DNA from: Candidatus Goldiibacteriota bacterium
GTDB taxonomy: Bacteria > Oederibacteriota > PGYV01 > DSYL01
DNA length: 10,605 nucleotides
Reading direction: 5' to 3'
Assembly (NCBI GenBank): GCA_026418955.1
Contig: JAOAAI010000088.1
Coordinates: forward strand, 1-10,605
Made by a program: the position numbers and the translations under genes. How positions within the stretch are numbered: the stretch's first letter is position 1; every line of letters begins with the position of its first letter. The notes under the pieces were generated by a model. The model was not told the DNA's origin and ran no database searches. It saw only the letters and a list, made by a program, of their open reading frames with translations. Shown here in pieces: positions 1 to 7,260 of the stretch.

Positions 1-123
1 TCCTATCAATACCGCAATGATAAAAGCAGTTATTGCTGCAAAAGCTGCTCTGACTGTGATATATCTGAAAATATTAAAAAATGAAATATATTCATGCAAC
101 GGATAAATAAGATGATAAAACAT
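1..123 (-). CDS. mraY: Phospho-N-acetylmuramoyl-pentapeptide transferase MraY, N-terminal part only (cut by window edge)
   Basis: MraY is the integral membrane enzyme that transfers phospho-MurNAc-pentapeptide from UDP to undecaprenyl phosphate, giving lipid I. Only the first 41 codons are inside the window and the frame is open to base 1. The translation starts MFYHLIYPLHEY and continues SFFNIFRYITVRAAFAAITA. This is the recognisable MraY amino terminus: a short periplasmic-side lead, the FNxFRYIT(F/V)RA segment, then the start of the first membrane helix. The ATG lies one base after the murF stop codon. A strong ribosome binding site, AAGGAG at 134 to 129 with 5 nt spacing, overlaps the end of murF. 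The position after murF is the classical dcw order. Identification is confident despite the short length because both motif and context agree. Confidence 0.93.
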   Translation of the reverse strand, partial: MFYHLIYPLHEYISFFNIFRYITVRAAFAAITAFIIAVLIG

Positions 124-124
124 T

Positions 125-1525
125 TTATCTCCTTTTATAAACAAAACTCAAATTATTTAAAATATTTTCAAGTTTATTTTTTCTGGAACCTTTTAAAAAT
201 AATGTATCACCCATTTTAATTATTTTTGTTATATAATTTCCTATTTGTTTTTGTCTATTAAAGCCGAAAATTTTAACCATATCATTTTTTCCACCCGCAT
301 TTATGAACCCTTTATAATAATAATTAGAATATTTTCCTGTTATGATTAACTTTTTTAATTCCACAGTTGTAAGCAATCTGCCAATTTCAGTATGAAATTT
401 TCTTGTATAATTTCCAAGTTCATACATATCTCCAATAACAGCAATTATATTTTTAAATCCACCATCTTTCAAAAATTGAAGTGCTACTTTAAATGAATCG
501 GGATTTGCATTATAACAATCCTGTATAATTGTAATTCCTTTAACTTTTTTCTTCTCTAGGCGCATCATTGATTTCAGTGTAAAATTTTTCATTGCCTTTT
601 TTATCTGTAATAAACTTATGTTCTCATAAGTGGCAGCAGCTGCCGCTGCTGCAATATTTAAAGCATTGTGATTTCCTGGCAATTTAGTTTCAATATTTTC
701 TTTTTTCTTTTTAAAATTTAAGGTGAAAATTAATTTTTTGTCCGAATTAAAAACATCTGTTATTCTAAAATCTGCATTTTTAGAAAAACCAAAATTTAGA
801 ATTTTTATTTTTTTATTCAATCTTCTTACTCTCTCAAATAAAAAATCATAATAATCACTATCTTTGTTCAAAATAGCTAAACCACCTTTTCTCAAACCAT
901 GGAATATTTCTGCTTTTGCCTTTGCTATGTTATCTCTGCTCTTTAATAATCCTATATGAGAAGTTCCTATATTTGTTATCACCGCAACATCAATTTTTAT
1001 AAAATCCATAATTTCTTTTATTTCTCCCATTCTATTCATCCCTATTTCCAAAACTAAAATTTTATGATTTTTATTTAATTTAAATATAGTAAGTGGAATG
1101 CCTATTTTATTATTAAAACTTTTCTGACTTTTAAGAACATATCTTTTTTTTATTCTTTCTGTTAAAATTCTATATAATATTTCCTTCACTGTTGTCTTTC
1201 CATTACTTCCAGTAATTGCAAAAACTTTTAAATTTTTCATCTTTTCAAGATAATAATGAGCCAGTTTTAATAACGCTTGTTTTGTATCTTTTACATTTAT
1301 AATTTTCTTATCCTGATATTTTTCAGCAACAACAAGTATTGCTCCCTTATCAAATGCTTCTCTTATATAATTATGTCCATCAGTATTTTCTCCTTTTATT
1401 GCAAAAAAAACATTGCCAGGTTTCATGGTTCTTGTATCAACAGAAATACCACTTATATATTCATCTCTCTGTAATTCAAATTTTTTATTAAAAACTTTAT
1501 ATACTTCCTTTAAAGTTAAATTCAT
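125..1525 (-). CDS. murF: UDP-N-acetylmuramoyl-tripeptide--D-alanyl-D-alanine ligase MurF
   Basis: MurF is a cytoplasmic ATP-dependent ligase that adds D-Ala-D-Ala to the UDP-MurNAc-tripeptide, the last soluble step of peptidoglycan precursor synthesis. The 466 residues match the family's usual length. The N-terminal substrate domain has the SGISVDTRT and GENTDGHNYI segments (residues 25-55). The central ATPase domain has the P-loop ITGSNGKTT (104-112), SFNNKIGIPLT (136-146), LEIGMNRMGEI (159-169), TNIGTSHIG (184-192) and AKAEIF around K204, the segment where Mur ligases carry the carbamylated lysine. The C-terminal domain has CYNANPDS (337-344), GDMYELG (365-371) and the KGSRKNKLE tail motif. 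Its start overlaps the murE stop as ATGA with only a weak ribosome binding site, suggesting translational coupling. An unbroken run of seven alanines (292-298) is encoded by a GC-rich patch that forms a hairpin. Confidence 0.97.
   Translation of the reverse strand: MNLTLKEVYKVFNKKFELQRDEYISGISVDTRTMKPGNVFFAIKGENTDGHNYIREAFDKGAILVVAEKYQDKKIINVKDTKQALLKLAHYYLEKMKNLKVFAITGSNGKTTVKEILYRILTERIKKRYVLKSQKSFNNKIGIPLTIFKLNKNHKILVLEIGMNRMGEIKEIMDFIKIDVAVITNIGTSHIGLLKSRDNIAKAKAEIFHGLRKGGLAILNKDSDYYDFLFERVRRLNKKIKILNFGFSKNADFRITDVFNSDKKLIFTLNFKKKKENIETKLPGNHNALNIAAAAAAATYENISLLQIKKAMKNFTLKSMMRLEKKKVKGITIIQDCYNANPDSFKVALQFLKDGGFKNIIAVIGDMYELGNYTRKFHTEIGRLLTTVELKKLIITGKYSNYYYKGFINAGGKNDMVKIFGFNRQKQIGNYITKIIKMGDTLFLKGSRKNKLENILNNLSFVYKRR
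615..652. repeat. Two adjacent inverted repeats (hairpins) inside murF
   Basis: On the plus strand, CTTATG (615-620) pairs with CATAAG (625-630) around a 4-nt loop. Two bases later GCAGCAGC (633-640) pairs with GCTGCTGC (645-652), also around 4 nt. Both are perfect. The second is by far the most GC-rich stem in the window and coincides with the seven-alanine run of MurF. No U-tract follows in the mRNA direction, so this is not a standard terminator. Confidence 0.6.
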
Positions 1526-2997
1526 TTTAAATTCTTTATTGCTTTTAGTGCAATTTTTCCATCTTCAAATGGATATTTTTTGCCTTTAATTTCCTGATAT
1601 ATTTCATGTCCCTTACCGGCAAGTAATACAATATCATTTTTATCAGCCAAACTAATTGCCTTATATATAGCTTTCTTTCTATCTACAATAACATAAGTTC
1701 TGATATTTCCTTTCATCCCACTTAAAATATCATTTATGATACTTTTAGGTTCTTCAAATCTTGGGTTGTCCGAAGTTACAATAACTATATCTGCAAATCT
1801 CTCTGCAATACTACCCATTACTGGTCTTTTACCCTTGTCTCGGTTTCCACCAGCACCAAACATCAAAATCAGACGACCAATTTTTATTTTATTCAAAGCA
1901 ACTAAAGTTTCTTTTAATGAATCCGCATTATGTGCATAATCAACAATGACAGTGAAATTTTTATTATAAATAACCTCCATTCTTCCTTTTACTCCTTTAA
2001 ATTCATTTATAACATTTATTATTTTATTTGTATTAGTAAAATTCATCGTTGCACCAATAGATGCCATGATATTATGTAAATTATGCTCGCCGATTAGTTT
2101 TGATTGTATTTCATAAACCCTATTTTTTATTTTGATTTGCGCAACCATTCTTTTTATATTGATTTCACTTTTAACAATTTTTATATCTGCTTCTTTTTTT
2201 AAACTATAAGTGATTATTTTTGCTTTCTTTTCTTTAGCTTTTTCTATAAAATATTTATAATTTTTATCATCTAAATTAACAACTAATAAACCTCCTGGTT
2301 TTAAATAATTTATTATTTTTAATTTTGCATTCAGATAATTTTTAAAATTTCCATGATAATCAAAATGATCTCTTGTCACATTCGTAACCACTGCAACATC
2401 AAGATGTATATTTCGTATTCTATCCTGATCAAGAGCATGGGATGATATCTCCATCACTACATTTTTAATTCCTTTCTTATGAGAATAATATAACAATTTA
2501 TGAATCATTAGATTAGATGGTGTTGTATTTTTTGAATTGTATATTTTATTACCGACCTTATATGCAATTGTTCCTATGACTGTTACTTGCTTTTTCAATG
2601 TTTTTTTAATAATATCCGCTATCATATATGATACTGTTGTTTTACCTTTTGTTCCTGTTATTCCAAATATTTTCATACCTTTTTTTGATTCAGAATAAAA
2701 ATAATCTATAATTTTATAAAAACATTCTTTTGTATCTTTTACAATTATAAGTGCTACATTTTCAGGTACTTTCATATTCTTTAAAGACAGAATAACACTT
2801 GCGCCTCTTTTTATTGCATCATTCACAAAGTCATGTCCATCGGTAGATATTCCTTTTATACATGCAAAAAGATATCCTTGTTTTATTTCCTGAGATGAAT
2901 CAGATATTCCATTTATGAAAATATTTTTATTAGCGTTTATAACTTTATATCTTTTTATAACCTTTAAAACTTCATTCAATTTTAGTTTTCTCATCAT
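1522..2997 (-). CDS. murE: UDP-N-acetylmuramoyl-L-alanyl-D-glutamate--2,6-diaminopimelate ligase MurE
   Basis: MurE adds the third peptide residue to UDP-MurNAc-L-Ala-D-Glu in the cytoplasm. The 491 residues carry the family motifs in order: ISDSSQEIKQGYLFACIKG in the N-terminal domain (31-49), P-loop GITGTKGKTT (112-121), NTTPSNL (157-163), EISSHALDQDRI (183-194), TRDHFDYHG (208-216), the carbamylated-lysine region around K225, GEHNLHN (303-309), VDYAHNADSL (352-361), and GKGHEIYQ (461-468). The DNPR motif at 410-413, followed by FEEP, marks the meso-diaminopimelate-specific branch rather than the lysine-specific one (known for the family). Small departures from the usual consensus are YAHNAD where YAHTPD is common and GAGGNRDKGKRP where GGDRDKGKRP is common. 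The first ATG overlaps the PBP stop as ATGA. An AAGGA site at 3008-3004, spaced 6 nt, lies within the last codons of the PBP and supports this start over the adjacent second ATG. Confidence 0.97.
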   Translation of the reverse strand: MMRKLKLNEVLKVIKRYKVINANKNIFINGISDSSQEIKQGYLFACIKGISTDGHDFVNDAIKRGASVILSLKNMKVPENVALIIVKDTKECFYKIIDYFYSESKKGMKIFGITGTKGKTTVSYMIADIIKKTLKKQVTVIGTIAYKVGNKIYNSKNTTPSNLMIHKLLYYSHKKGIKNVVMEISSHALDQDRIRNIHLDVAVVTNVTRDHFDYHGNFKNYLNAKLKIINYLKPGGLLVVNLDDKNYKYFIEKAKEKKAKIITYSLKKEADIKIVKSEINIKRMVAQIKIKNRVYEIQSKLIGEHNLHNIMASIGATMNFTNTNKIINVINEFKGVKGRMEVIYNKNFTVIVDYAHNADSLKETLVALNKIKIGRLILMFGAGGNRDKGKRPVMGSIAERFADIVIVTSDNPRFEEPKSIINDILSGMKGNIRTYVIVDRKKAIYKAISLADKNDIVLLAGKGHEIYQEIKGKKYPFEDGKIALKAIKNLK

Positions 2998-5108
2998 CCT
3001 TCATCCTTCATGGCAAAATCAATTATACATAACTGACCTTTTTTAATAACAGCCCCTGGTTTGGGGTGTTGAGAAATTGCAAAACCACTTCCATTACATT
3101 TTACTTTTAATCCTATTGAATTTAATATTTCTATAACTGTTCTTATAGGCAATCCACCAATATCTGGCATATAAATTTTTATTTCATCATTTGATAATAT
3201 ATCTCCAGTAACAATATAAACAACATCCTGATTATTTAACTTTGTACCAGGTTTAGGTATTTGAGCAATAATTTTTTTTCCATTACCAAAAATCTTATAA
3301 TTTAAATCTTCATTTTTAAAAAATAATTTTGCCTCTTTTATATCTTTTAAAAACAAATCTGGCATTTCAATGTTCTTTTCTATTTTTTCGTTATGGTGCA
3401 CTAGATAAGTTTTATCTGAAGATATTTTTAATGTTGATATAGCAATTCTACTTAAATTCTTAAAAAGTGGTGCAGCGACCTCACTACCAAAATATATCGT
3501 CTTAGGTTCATCTATAACAACTAGGGTTAAAACTTCTGGTTTATCAGCTGGTAAAAATCCAATAAAAGATGCTACATATTTACCTTTTGCATAACCCTTG
3601 CCATCAGGATTGTGTTTTTGTGCAGTTCCTGTTTTTCCAGCAACACGATAACCAGAAATAGCAGCTTTTTTACCAGAACCATCATTTTCAGTTACAGCGG
3701 TTAACATTGATATTAATTTTTGTCTTTCTTCATCTTCAATTATTTTTATAGTTCTTTTGTTAGAAGATTTATATATAACTTTATTATTTTTAACAATTTT
3801 ATCCACAACATGTGGTGAAATATCATAACCACCATTTGCAATAATTGAATATGCCTTTGCCAGCTGAATGGATGTAACAGCAACTTCTTGACCATAAGGA
3901 ATAGAAGTTAAACTTATATTGTCCCAATTTTTATAATGTCTCAAAATACCATTGGTCTCACCAGGCAAATCAATACCGGTTTCCTTTCCAAAACCAAATC
4001 TGCTATATTCATTATATAATTTCTCCTGCCCCACTTTTAAAGCTAGATTAACAATACCAATATTTGAAGAAAATTTGATTATTTCAGGAACCGTTAACCA
4101 TCCGTGCTTCTCATGATCATGTACCTTTCTACCAAAATACTCATATTCACCATTCCCACAAAAAATCTTATGTTGTTCGCCATTTTTAAATTCTCTTAAA
4201 AATGCAGACATAGTAAAAATCTTAAAAGTAGAACCAGGCTCATAAAAATCTGTAATAGCTTTATTTCTTATTAATTTTTTTTCATAATTTTTAAAATTAT
4301 ATGGATCATATGATGGATAATTGGTCATAGCATATATCTCACCATTATTAGGATTCATTATTATCACAGTTCCAGAATTAGCCTTAAATTTTTCAACTGT
4401 TTGTTTTAATTCATTGTAAGCTGCCACTTGTAAATTTGAATCAATTGTAAGATATAAATCAGCGCCACGCTCTGCTTTTTTTATCTCAACCGAATCTATT
4501 AGAATAGGTCTTCCCAGGGCATCGCGTTTTATCTGTAATCTTCCTGTTTTCCCGTGTAAATATTTCTCATATTTAAACTCCAACCCTTCTAACCCAGTGT
4601 TATCCAATCCAGTAAAACCTATAACATGAGCCGCAGATTCACCAATCGGATAAAATCTTTTTTCCTCTACCTGTGCATACACTCCTGGCAAATTATAACT
4701 TAATATTTTTTCTGCAACTGCAGCATCAACTTTTCTTTTTATATATTCAAAATATCTTTTACTTGAAATCTTTTTTAATAAATAACTCTCTGGTAAATTC
4801 AAATTGTTTTTTAATACCTCTAGAACCTTTCTTTTATCTTCTATATTTCTAGGGCATATATATATTGTCTGTGCTTTTATTGATTCTGCAAGAATTTTAC
4901 TATTTCTATCAAAAATACTCCCTCTCCCTATTTGCTGCTTTATTGTGGAGAGATGCATTTTCCTAGCTTTATCCTTATAAAAAGAATAACTAATTATCTG
5001 CAGATTTATTATTCTAAAAATCGCTATAAATCCCATTATTATTAAAAACCAAAAAACAATTGTTATTTTAAAATTAATACTTAAAAAATTTTCTTTGTCA
5101 TTATGCAT
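2994..5108 (-). CDS. ftsI: FtsI/SpoVD-type class B penicillin-binding protein with two C-terminal PASTA domains
   Basis: This is a class B penicillin-binding protein, the D,D-transpeptidase that cross-links septal peptidoglycan outside the cytoplasmic membrane. The 704 residues divide into a short cytoplasmic head, one membrane helix (about 14-37), and a PBP dimerisation/pedestal region beginning at GRGSIFDRN (61-69). A transpeptidase domain follows with all three catalytic motifs intact: STFK at 293-296 (nucleophile S293), SSN at 347-349 and KTG at 492-494. After the catalytic domain come two PASTA-like repeats, about 580-635 (starting MPDL) and 646-700 (starting MPDI). These repeats often bind peptidoglycan or tune activity in PBP2x/SpoVD-type proteins. 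E. coli FtsI lacks them, which explains the greater length here. The ATG shares one base with the ftsL stop (TAATG), with AAAGGAG about 10 nt upstream. The position after ftsL and before murE supports the division role. Confidence 0.95.
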   Translation of the reverse strand: MHNDKENFLSINFKITIVFWFLIIMGFIAIFRIINLQIISYSFYKDKARKMHLSTIKQQIGRGSIFDRNSKILAESIKAQTIYICPRNIEDKRKVLEVLKNNLNLPESYLLKKISSKRYFEYIKRKVDAAVAEKILSYNLPGVYAQVEEKRFYPIGESAAHVIGFTGLDNTGLEGLEFKYEKYLHGKTGRLQIKRDALGRPILIDSVEIKKAERGADLYLTIDSNLQVAAYNELKQTVEKFKANSGTVIIMNPNNGEIYAMTNYPSYDPYNFKNYEKKLIRNKAITDFYEPGSTFKIFTMSAFLREFKNGEQHKIFCGNGEYEYFGRKVHDHEKHGWLTVPEIIKFSSNIGIVNLALKVGQEKLYNEYSRFGFGKETGIDLPGETNGILRHYKNWDNISLTSIPYGQEVAVTSIQLAKAYSIIANGGYDISPHVVDKIVKNNKVIYKSSNKRTIKIIEDEERQKLISMLTAVTENDGSGKKAAISGYRVAGKTGTAQKHNPDGKGYAKGKYVASFIGFLPADKPEVLTLVVIDEPKTIYFGSEVAAPLFKNLSRIAISTLKISSDKTYLVHHNEKIEKNIEMPDLFLKDIKEAKLFFKNEDLNYKIFGNGKKIIAQIPKPGTKLNNQDVVYIVTGDILSNDEIKIYMPDIGGLPIRTVIEILNSIGLKVKCNGSGFAISQHPKPGAVIKKGQLCIIDFAMKDEG

Positions 5109-5494
5109 TAAATTTTTTCTCCTTTTATCATAGCAAATATAATTTTAAAAATTGATTTATCTTTTTTTATTATTATTACCTGACCATCAGATGGGGTTTT
5201 AAAACCATACCGTTCTTTGGCTATTTTTGCAATTTGGTCACTTGACATCATTGATTGCAATTTTATTTCAAGTGCCCTGTTAGCAATTTTTAATCTATCG
5301 CGTTCTTTACTTATTTCATTTATTTTATAATTATATTTTATTGTCTGAGATGATAACCAAACACATATAAACATCTGCAAAAAAACAAAAATAATGATAA
5401 AAATAATTTCTTTCAAAGACTTATTTGGTGAATAATTGTGTTTCGGATCAAATGCTCTAAAATATTTTCTCCTGATAAAACTACTTGATACCAT
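5108..5494 (-). CDS. ftsL: FtsL-like cell division protein
   Basis: This is a small bitopic membrane protein in the position of FtsL, which with FtsB and FtsQ activates the septal synthase FtsW-FtsI. From the ATG at 5494 it has 128 residues. A basic cytoplasmic head of about 28 residues precedes one hydrophobic helix (IIFIIIFVFLQMFICVWL, about 30-47). A polar, heptad-like stretch rich in E, R, K, L and I (about 55-82) is consistent with a periplasmic coiled coil. The SDQIAKIAKERYGFKTPSDGQV segment (about 85-106) resembles the conserved end of FtsL and DivIC proteins. FtsL sequences are poorly conserved, so context (between rsmH and the PBP) carries much of the weight. An in-frame GTG nine bases upstream (5503) would add three residues. 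It lies inside the ribosome binding site and is therefore not taken as the start. FtsB/DivIC-like identity is less likely. Confidence 0.85.
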   Translation of the reverse strand: MVSSSFIRRKYFRAFDPKHNYSPNKSLKEIIFIIIFVFLQMFICVWLSSQTIKYNYKINEISKERDRLKIANRALEIKLQSMMSSDQIAKIAKERYGFKTPSDGQVIIIKKDKSIFKIIFAMIKGEKI

Positions 5495-5498
5495 TCTT

Positions 5499-5506
5499 AC
5501 CACCTT
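5499..5506 (-). promoter_or_regulatory. Ribosome binding site that fixes the ftsL start
   Basis: On the minus strand the bases read AAGGTGGT, then AAGA, then ATG at 5494. The spacing is normal for this ATG. The alternative GTG at 5503 is part of this very motif and has only A/T-rich sequence upstream, so the ATG is the better start. Confidence 0.75.
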
Positions 5507-6424
5507 TTATATTTTCTCAGCAACTCTTAAATGAGCACTTCTAGCACGTGGATTGGTTTTTATCATATCTTTATCTGCCATTACAGGTTTTTTTGTTAAA
5601 ATTTTAAGAACTTTTTTATGATTACAATTGCAAATCATTTTTTTATTTTCACATATACAATCCTTTGATTCTTTTTGAAAAAAATTTTTAACTATCCTAT
5701 CTTCCAAAGAGTGAAAACTAATTACAGCTATTCTGGCTCCACTTTTTAAATATCTCAATGCTTTTCTAAGACCAATTTCAAGAACATCTAACTCATTATT
5801 AACTTCTATACGTATTGCCTGAAATAGTCTTGTAGCTGGATGAATTCTTTTTTCTTTTTTATTTACTCTAATTGCAATCTCTGCAAGTTCTTTTGTTGTC
5901 CTGATAGGTCTATTTTTAACAATTAATTCCGCAAGCCGTCGATGATTTTTATCCTCACCATATTCTTTTATTATTTTATCCAATTCATCTTTGCTGTAAT
6001 GATTAATAATATAATAAGCTGATAAATCCTGTCTTTTATCTAGACGCATATCAAGTTTTTCATTAACCAGAAAACTAAAACCCCTACCAGATTTCTCTAT
6101 CTGGTAACTTGAAAACCCCAGATCAAATATGATACCATCAATTTCATTCACTTTATTTTCAGCAAGTATGATATCTAAATCTTTAAAATTAGAATGAACA
6201 GGTATAAAATTTTTATAATGTTTAAGTCGTTTTCTAGCTATTTCAATACTTTCTTCATCACAATCAATCCCTATCAATAATGAACCAGGGGTTATTCTTT
6301 TTAAAATTTCTTCACTATGTCCACCAAGCCCTAAAGTAGCATCAACCCATACTCCATCTTTATTTTTAATGTTCAAAAATTCAATAGTTTGATTTAAAAG
6401 AACAGGTTGATGCGGATAATTCAT
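5507..6424 (-). CDS. rsmH: 16S rRNA (cytosine(1402)-N(4))-methyltransferase RsmH (MraW)
   Basis: RsmH is an S-adenosylmethionine-dependent enzyme that N4-methylates C1402 in the decoding centre of 16S rRNA. The 305 residues are typical in length. The motifs run in family order: HQPVLL (5-10), the SAM-binding loop VDATLGLGGHS (27-37), IIFDLGFSS (98-106), GRGFSF and LDMRLD (113-129), YGEDKNHRRLAELI (155-168), HPATRLFQAIRIEVNNEL (195-212), ISFHSLEDRIVKNFF (235-249) and the tail NPRARSAHLRVAEK (291-304). A cysteine-rich insert, CIC then CNC at 256-267, sits before the tail as in many relatives. The start overlaps the stop of the STAS gene as ATGA and has only a weak ribosome binding site, implying coupled translation. 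All key segments are present and I see no damage. Confidence 0.97.
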   Translation of the reverse strand: MNYPHQPVLLNQTIEFLNIKNKDGVWVDATLGLGGHSEEILKRITPGSLLIGIDCDEESIEIARKRLKHYKNFIPVHSNFKDLDIILAENKVNEIDGIIFDLGFSSYQIEKSGRGFSFLVNEKLDMRLDKRQDLSAYYIINHYSKDELDKIIKEYGEDKNHRRLAELIVKNRPIRTTKELAEIAIRVNKKEKRIHPATRLFQAIRIEVNNELDVLEIGLRKALRYLKSGARIAVISFHSLEDRIVKNFFQKESKDCICENKKMICNCNHKKVLKILTKKPVMADKDMIKTNPRARSAHLRVAEKI

Positions 6425-6762
6425 AAATACTTTTCAAATGATTTCATTGCTTCTTCTTCGTTGTCATAAAAATCAAATTCACCAATATATCCTGCATAAA
6501 TGAACAAATTTTTAACATGTTCATTACATCCTATAATTTTCAGATCACCACCCAAACTTCTTAACCTCTCTTTTCTTTCATTTAAATATTCTATACCACT
6601 TATATTTAGATGCTCCACTTTTGCAAAATCCAAACTAAAAAATAAATTTTCTTTTTCAATAAAAGATGTTATTATGCCTTTGAGCGCAATGATATCTTCT
6701 ATATCAATATCTCCTTTCAATATTAGTTCAACAACTTTTTTAGAAGATAATTTTAAATTCAT
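6421..6762 (-). CDS. STAS-domain protein, anti-sigma factor antagonist (SpoIIAA)-like
   Basis: This single-domain protein of 113 residues resembles STAS proteins of the SpoIIAA/RsbV type, which bind and release anti-sigma kinases depending on phosphorylation of one serine. Visible features are an early strand pair VVELILKGDID (10-20), the helix DIIALKGIITSFIE, the central strand FFSLDFAKVEHLNISG (41-56), and the strand GGDLKIIGCNEHVKNLF (71-87) followed by an acidic helix at the end. In SpoIIAA the acceptor lies in a D-S-S-G context. Here the matching stretch is N-I-S-G, so S55 remains available although the preceding D-S is lost. The gene sits between mraZ and rsmH, which are usually adjacent. 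It has the best ribosome binding site in the operon (AGAAGGAGGT at 6775-6766, 3 nt before a TAA-ATG stretch) and its stop overlaps the rsmH start. No kinase or phosphatase partner is in the window, so its target is unknown. A structural, non-sigma role is possible. Confidence 0.85.
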   Translation of the reverse strand: MNLKLSSKKVVELILKGDIDIEDIIALKGIITSFIEKENLFFSLDFAKVEHLNISGIEYLNERKERLRSLGGDLKIIGCNEHVKNLFIYAGYIGEFDFYDNEEEAMKSFEKYL

Positions 6763-6775
6763 TTATACCTCCTTC

Positions 6776-7213
6776 TCATGAATTTTCCTCATCATCATAT
6801 TTTTTTAATTCTTCTTCACTCCATATCTGAATCCTGTCTATAGCACCTATGAAAATTACTTTTTTATTAATATTTGCAAATTCTTTAAGTATTCTAGGGA
6901 TGCGTATTCTACCCATACTATCTATTTTCACTTCAAAAACCCCTCTAGTTTTTTTCCATAATTCATCATCCTGATTTTCATTATCAAGGGTTGCTTTCTG
7001 TATATATTCATTTACCATTTTCTCCCAAGTTTCACTTGGCATTGCTTCAAGACATCTTTTTCCACCTTTTGCCTTTTTTAAAATAATTGTATTTTTTGCT
7101 TCGGGTTTAGTTGCTATTTCTTCTATATAATTTTTAAATTTAAACGGTAATGGGACCCTATCTTTAGAATCTATTTTTCTTTCATCTTCACCAATAAACC
7201 CAAGATTGAGCAT
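6776..7213 (-). CDS. mraZ: Transcriptional regulator MraZ
   Basis: MraZ is a ring-forming DNA-binding protein of the SpoVT-AbrB fold that represses the dcw operon it begins (known from E. coli). From the ATG at 7213 it has 145 residues, the usual size. It contains two AbrB-like repeats. The first centres on KIDSKDR (13-19), with the usual glycine of DxKGR replaced by aspartate. The second centres on VKIDSMGRIRIPRIL (96-110), with an intact DSMGR. The C-terminal part GAIDRIQIWSEEE matches the family's conserved W-region. The longest open frame would begin at a GTG at 7240, but that GTG is one of the repeated operator units. The ATG has AAAGGAG with 5 nt spacing and gives a family-like N-terminus (MLNLGFIGEDERKID). 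A promoter and a repeat array lie just upstream, pointing to autoregulation. Confidence 0.95.
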   Translation of the reverse strand: MLNLGFIGEDERKIDSKDRVPLPFKFKNYIEEIATKPEAKNTIILKKAKGGKRCLEAMPSETWEKMVNEYIQKATLDNENQDDELWKKTRGVFEVKIDSMGRIRIPRILKEFANINKKVIFIGAIDRIQIWSEEELKKYDDEENS

Positions 7214-7218
7214 AAAAG

Positions 7219-7225
7219 CTCCTTT
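7219..7225 (-). promoter_or_regulatory. Ribosome binding site that fixes the mraZ start
   Basis: The minus strand reads AAAGGAG, five bases, then ATG at 7213. It overlaps the last decamer of the putative MraZ operator, so repressor binding there covers the DNA that encodes the translation start region. Confidence 0.85.
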
Positions 7226-7260
7226 AACAAATTTTACCACTTTTTACCACTTTTTAACAA
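7221..7260 (-). promoter_or_regulatory. Putative MraZ operator: four tandem 10-bp repeats
   Basis: Reading the minus strand from 7260, the sequence splits into four consecutive decamers: TTGTTAAAAA, GTGGTAAAAA, GTGGTAAAAT and TTGTTAAAGG. The two inner units differ at one base, and the outer two share the KTGKTAAA core. E. coli MraZ is known to bind tandem TGGGN repeats separated by 5 nt, which is also a 10-bp period, just upstream of mraZ. The present array has that period and location but a TGGTA/TGTTA core. It starts at the last base of the -10 element and ends in the ribosome binding site, an ideal place for repression. Binding by the local MraZ is inferred. Confidence 0.82.

Noticed and set aside
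1277..1939. Plus-strand open frames opposite murF and murE, and similar ones opposite the STAS gene, trmH and the glycosidase
   Set aside because: They are short and lie opposite well-conserved genes. Their protein sequences show no family motif and no proper ribosome binding site.
7214..7240. Nine-residue N-terminal extension of MraZ from a GTG at 7240
   Set aside because: The GTG is the first base triplet of an operator decamer and has no ribosome binding site. The ATG at 7213 has AAAGGAG and gives a family-like N-terminus.
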